Positions 63,499 through 64,000 of a stretch of 64,000 nucleotides of DNA are shown here, piece after piece. Positions within the stretch are counted from its first letter, which is position 1; the number at the start of each line of letters is the position of its first letter. The stretch is taken from positions 7,452,149 to 7,516,148 of the forward strand of contig BDGG01000001.1 of NCBI GenBank assembly GCA_001949185.1. Reading direction: 5' to 3'. The notes under the pieces are model-generated. The model did not search any database, had not been told where the DNA came from, and worked only from the letters and a program-made list of their open reading frames with translations. Position numbers and translations under genes: made by a program. This DNA is from Ramazzottius varieornatus (lineage: Eukaryota; Tardigrada; Eutardigrada; Parachela; Ramazzottiidae).

Positions 63499-64000
63499 GA
63501 CTGCAAGGCACTGTGCGGCGGGACCTGGTTGGATTACCGATGGGTGACGGACGGCACCAGTAACGTGACTAAGTCCTGCCGTCTCTTTGTGTCCGTCATG
63601 ACTCATCTGGGATCCGAATAGCTCTTACTGAATCTTACGATCACATTCCAGCCCTTACATATTTGAAGATCTGCTTTACGGCTTCCGTTTTGTGTGCCGT
63701 CGGCCATACCGATTACGCGGCAAAGAGACGCAGGAAGTGACTTGTTACTGAAATCCTCGACAGAGCAGATGTAGCTCGGCTGTACAAATGGCTTTGCCGG
63801 CTTTCAGTCAACTTGGCGTACGACTCCGCCAGCTGTTTGACATAACGGATAGCCGGACTCAGCAAATAGCTTTGATTGGTTTTTGAACACCAGATTACAA
63901 TGAATTACGATCTTAATAAACATAACACGATCTTACGCGATGTAATATGTAATAAATAGCTGAAATATAATTTCCGGGTAGTTTCTATAGCACACATCAG

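Larger units (their letters stand above)
62691..64000. other. Intergenic with dispersed repeats
   Basis: No supported gene. 63130-63182 is a G/A-rich tract (GGGGAAAGGGGGAAACGG-like). Contains R3 copy 2 and R2 copy 2. Confidence 0.4.

Overview
This window is animal nuclear DNA: intron-rich, protein-coding genes with mostly short introns (about 50-300 bp, GT-AG, occasionally GC-AG), a non-LTR retrotransposon, several DNA transposons and many small inverted-repeat elements. The gene set (acetylcholinesterases, rhodopsin-family GPCRs, a Ly6 protein, SLC26, FAM227, FAM8A1, CRIPT) is metazoan. The compact gene structure suggests a small-genome invertebrate, probably an ecdysozoan; a tardigrade is a reasonable guess, but the sequence alone does not prove it.

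Layout. 117-931 (+): 3' end of an acetylcholinesterase, including a separate exon for a tryptophan-rich tetramerisation tail. 1740-4608 (-): SLC26 anion transporter. 6082-11323 (-): a complete second acetylcholinesterase, also with a tryptophan-rich tail exon. 14907-17199 (+): orphan peptide-type GPCR. 17519-18972 (-): alpha-1,2-fucosyltransferase (GT11). 19569-22853: broken SAP-like ORF, then a pogo-like transposon nested in a smaller repeat. 24000-24732: unidentified gene fragment. 25919-27010 (-): PAW-domain protein. 28143-28705: second copy of the nested-repeat host, itself carrying a TTAA-flanked MITE. 30912-32541 (+): NAXD. 33235-37064 (+): Ser-rich disordered protein. 37876-39525 (+): Ly6 protein. 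40993-42324 (+): Tre1/moody-like GPCR. 42934-44814 (+): HMG-CoA lyase. 45268-46899 (-): FAM8A1, divergent from CRIPT (47860-48595, +). 49042-55941 (-): FAM227, with a complete Tigger-like element in one intron. 56290-58625 (-): second pogo-like element. 59746-62690 (-): decayed LINE.

The genes do not form a pathway; they are independent housekeeping, signalling and membrane genes. What unites the region is a family of roughly 65-95 bp near-palindromic repeats (core GTGGCGCAC...GTGCGCCAC). All 14 copies I could place lie inside introns of nine different genes and none was seen in intergenic DNA. This intron-restricted hairpin family is the most unusual feature of the window. Exon joins below were checked by reading-phase continuity by hand; no database search was possible.
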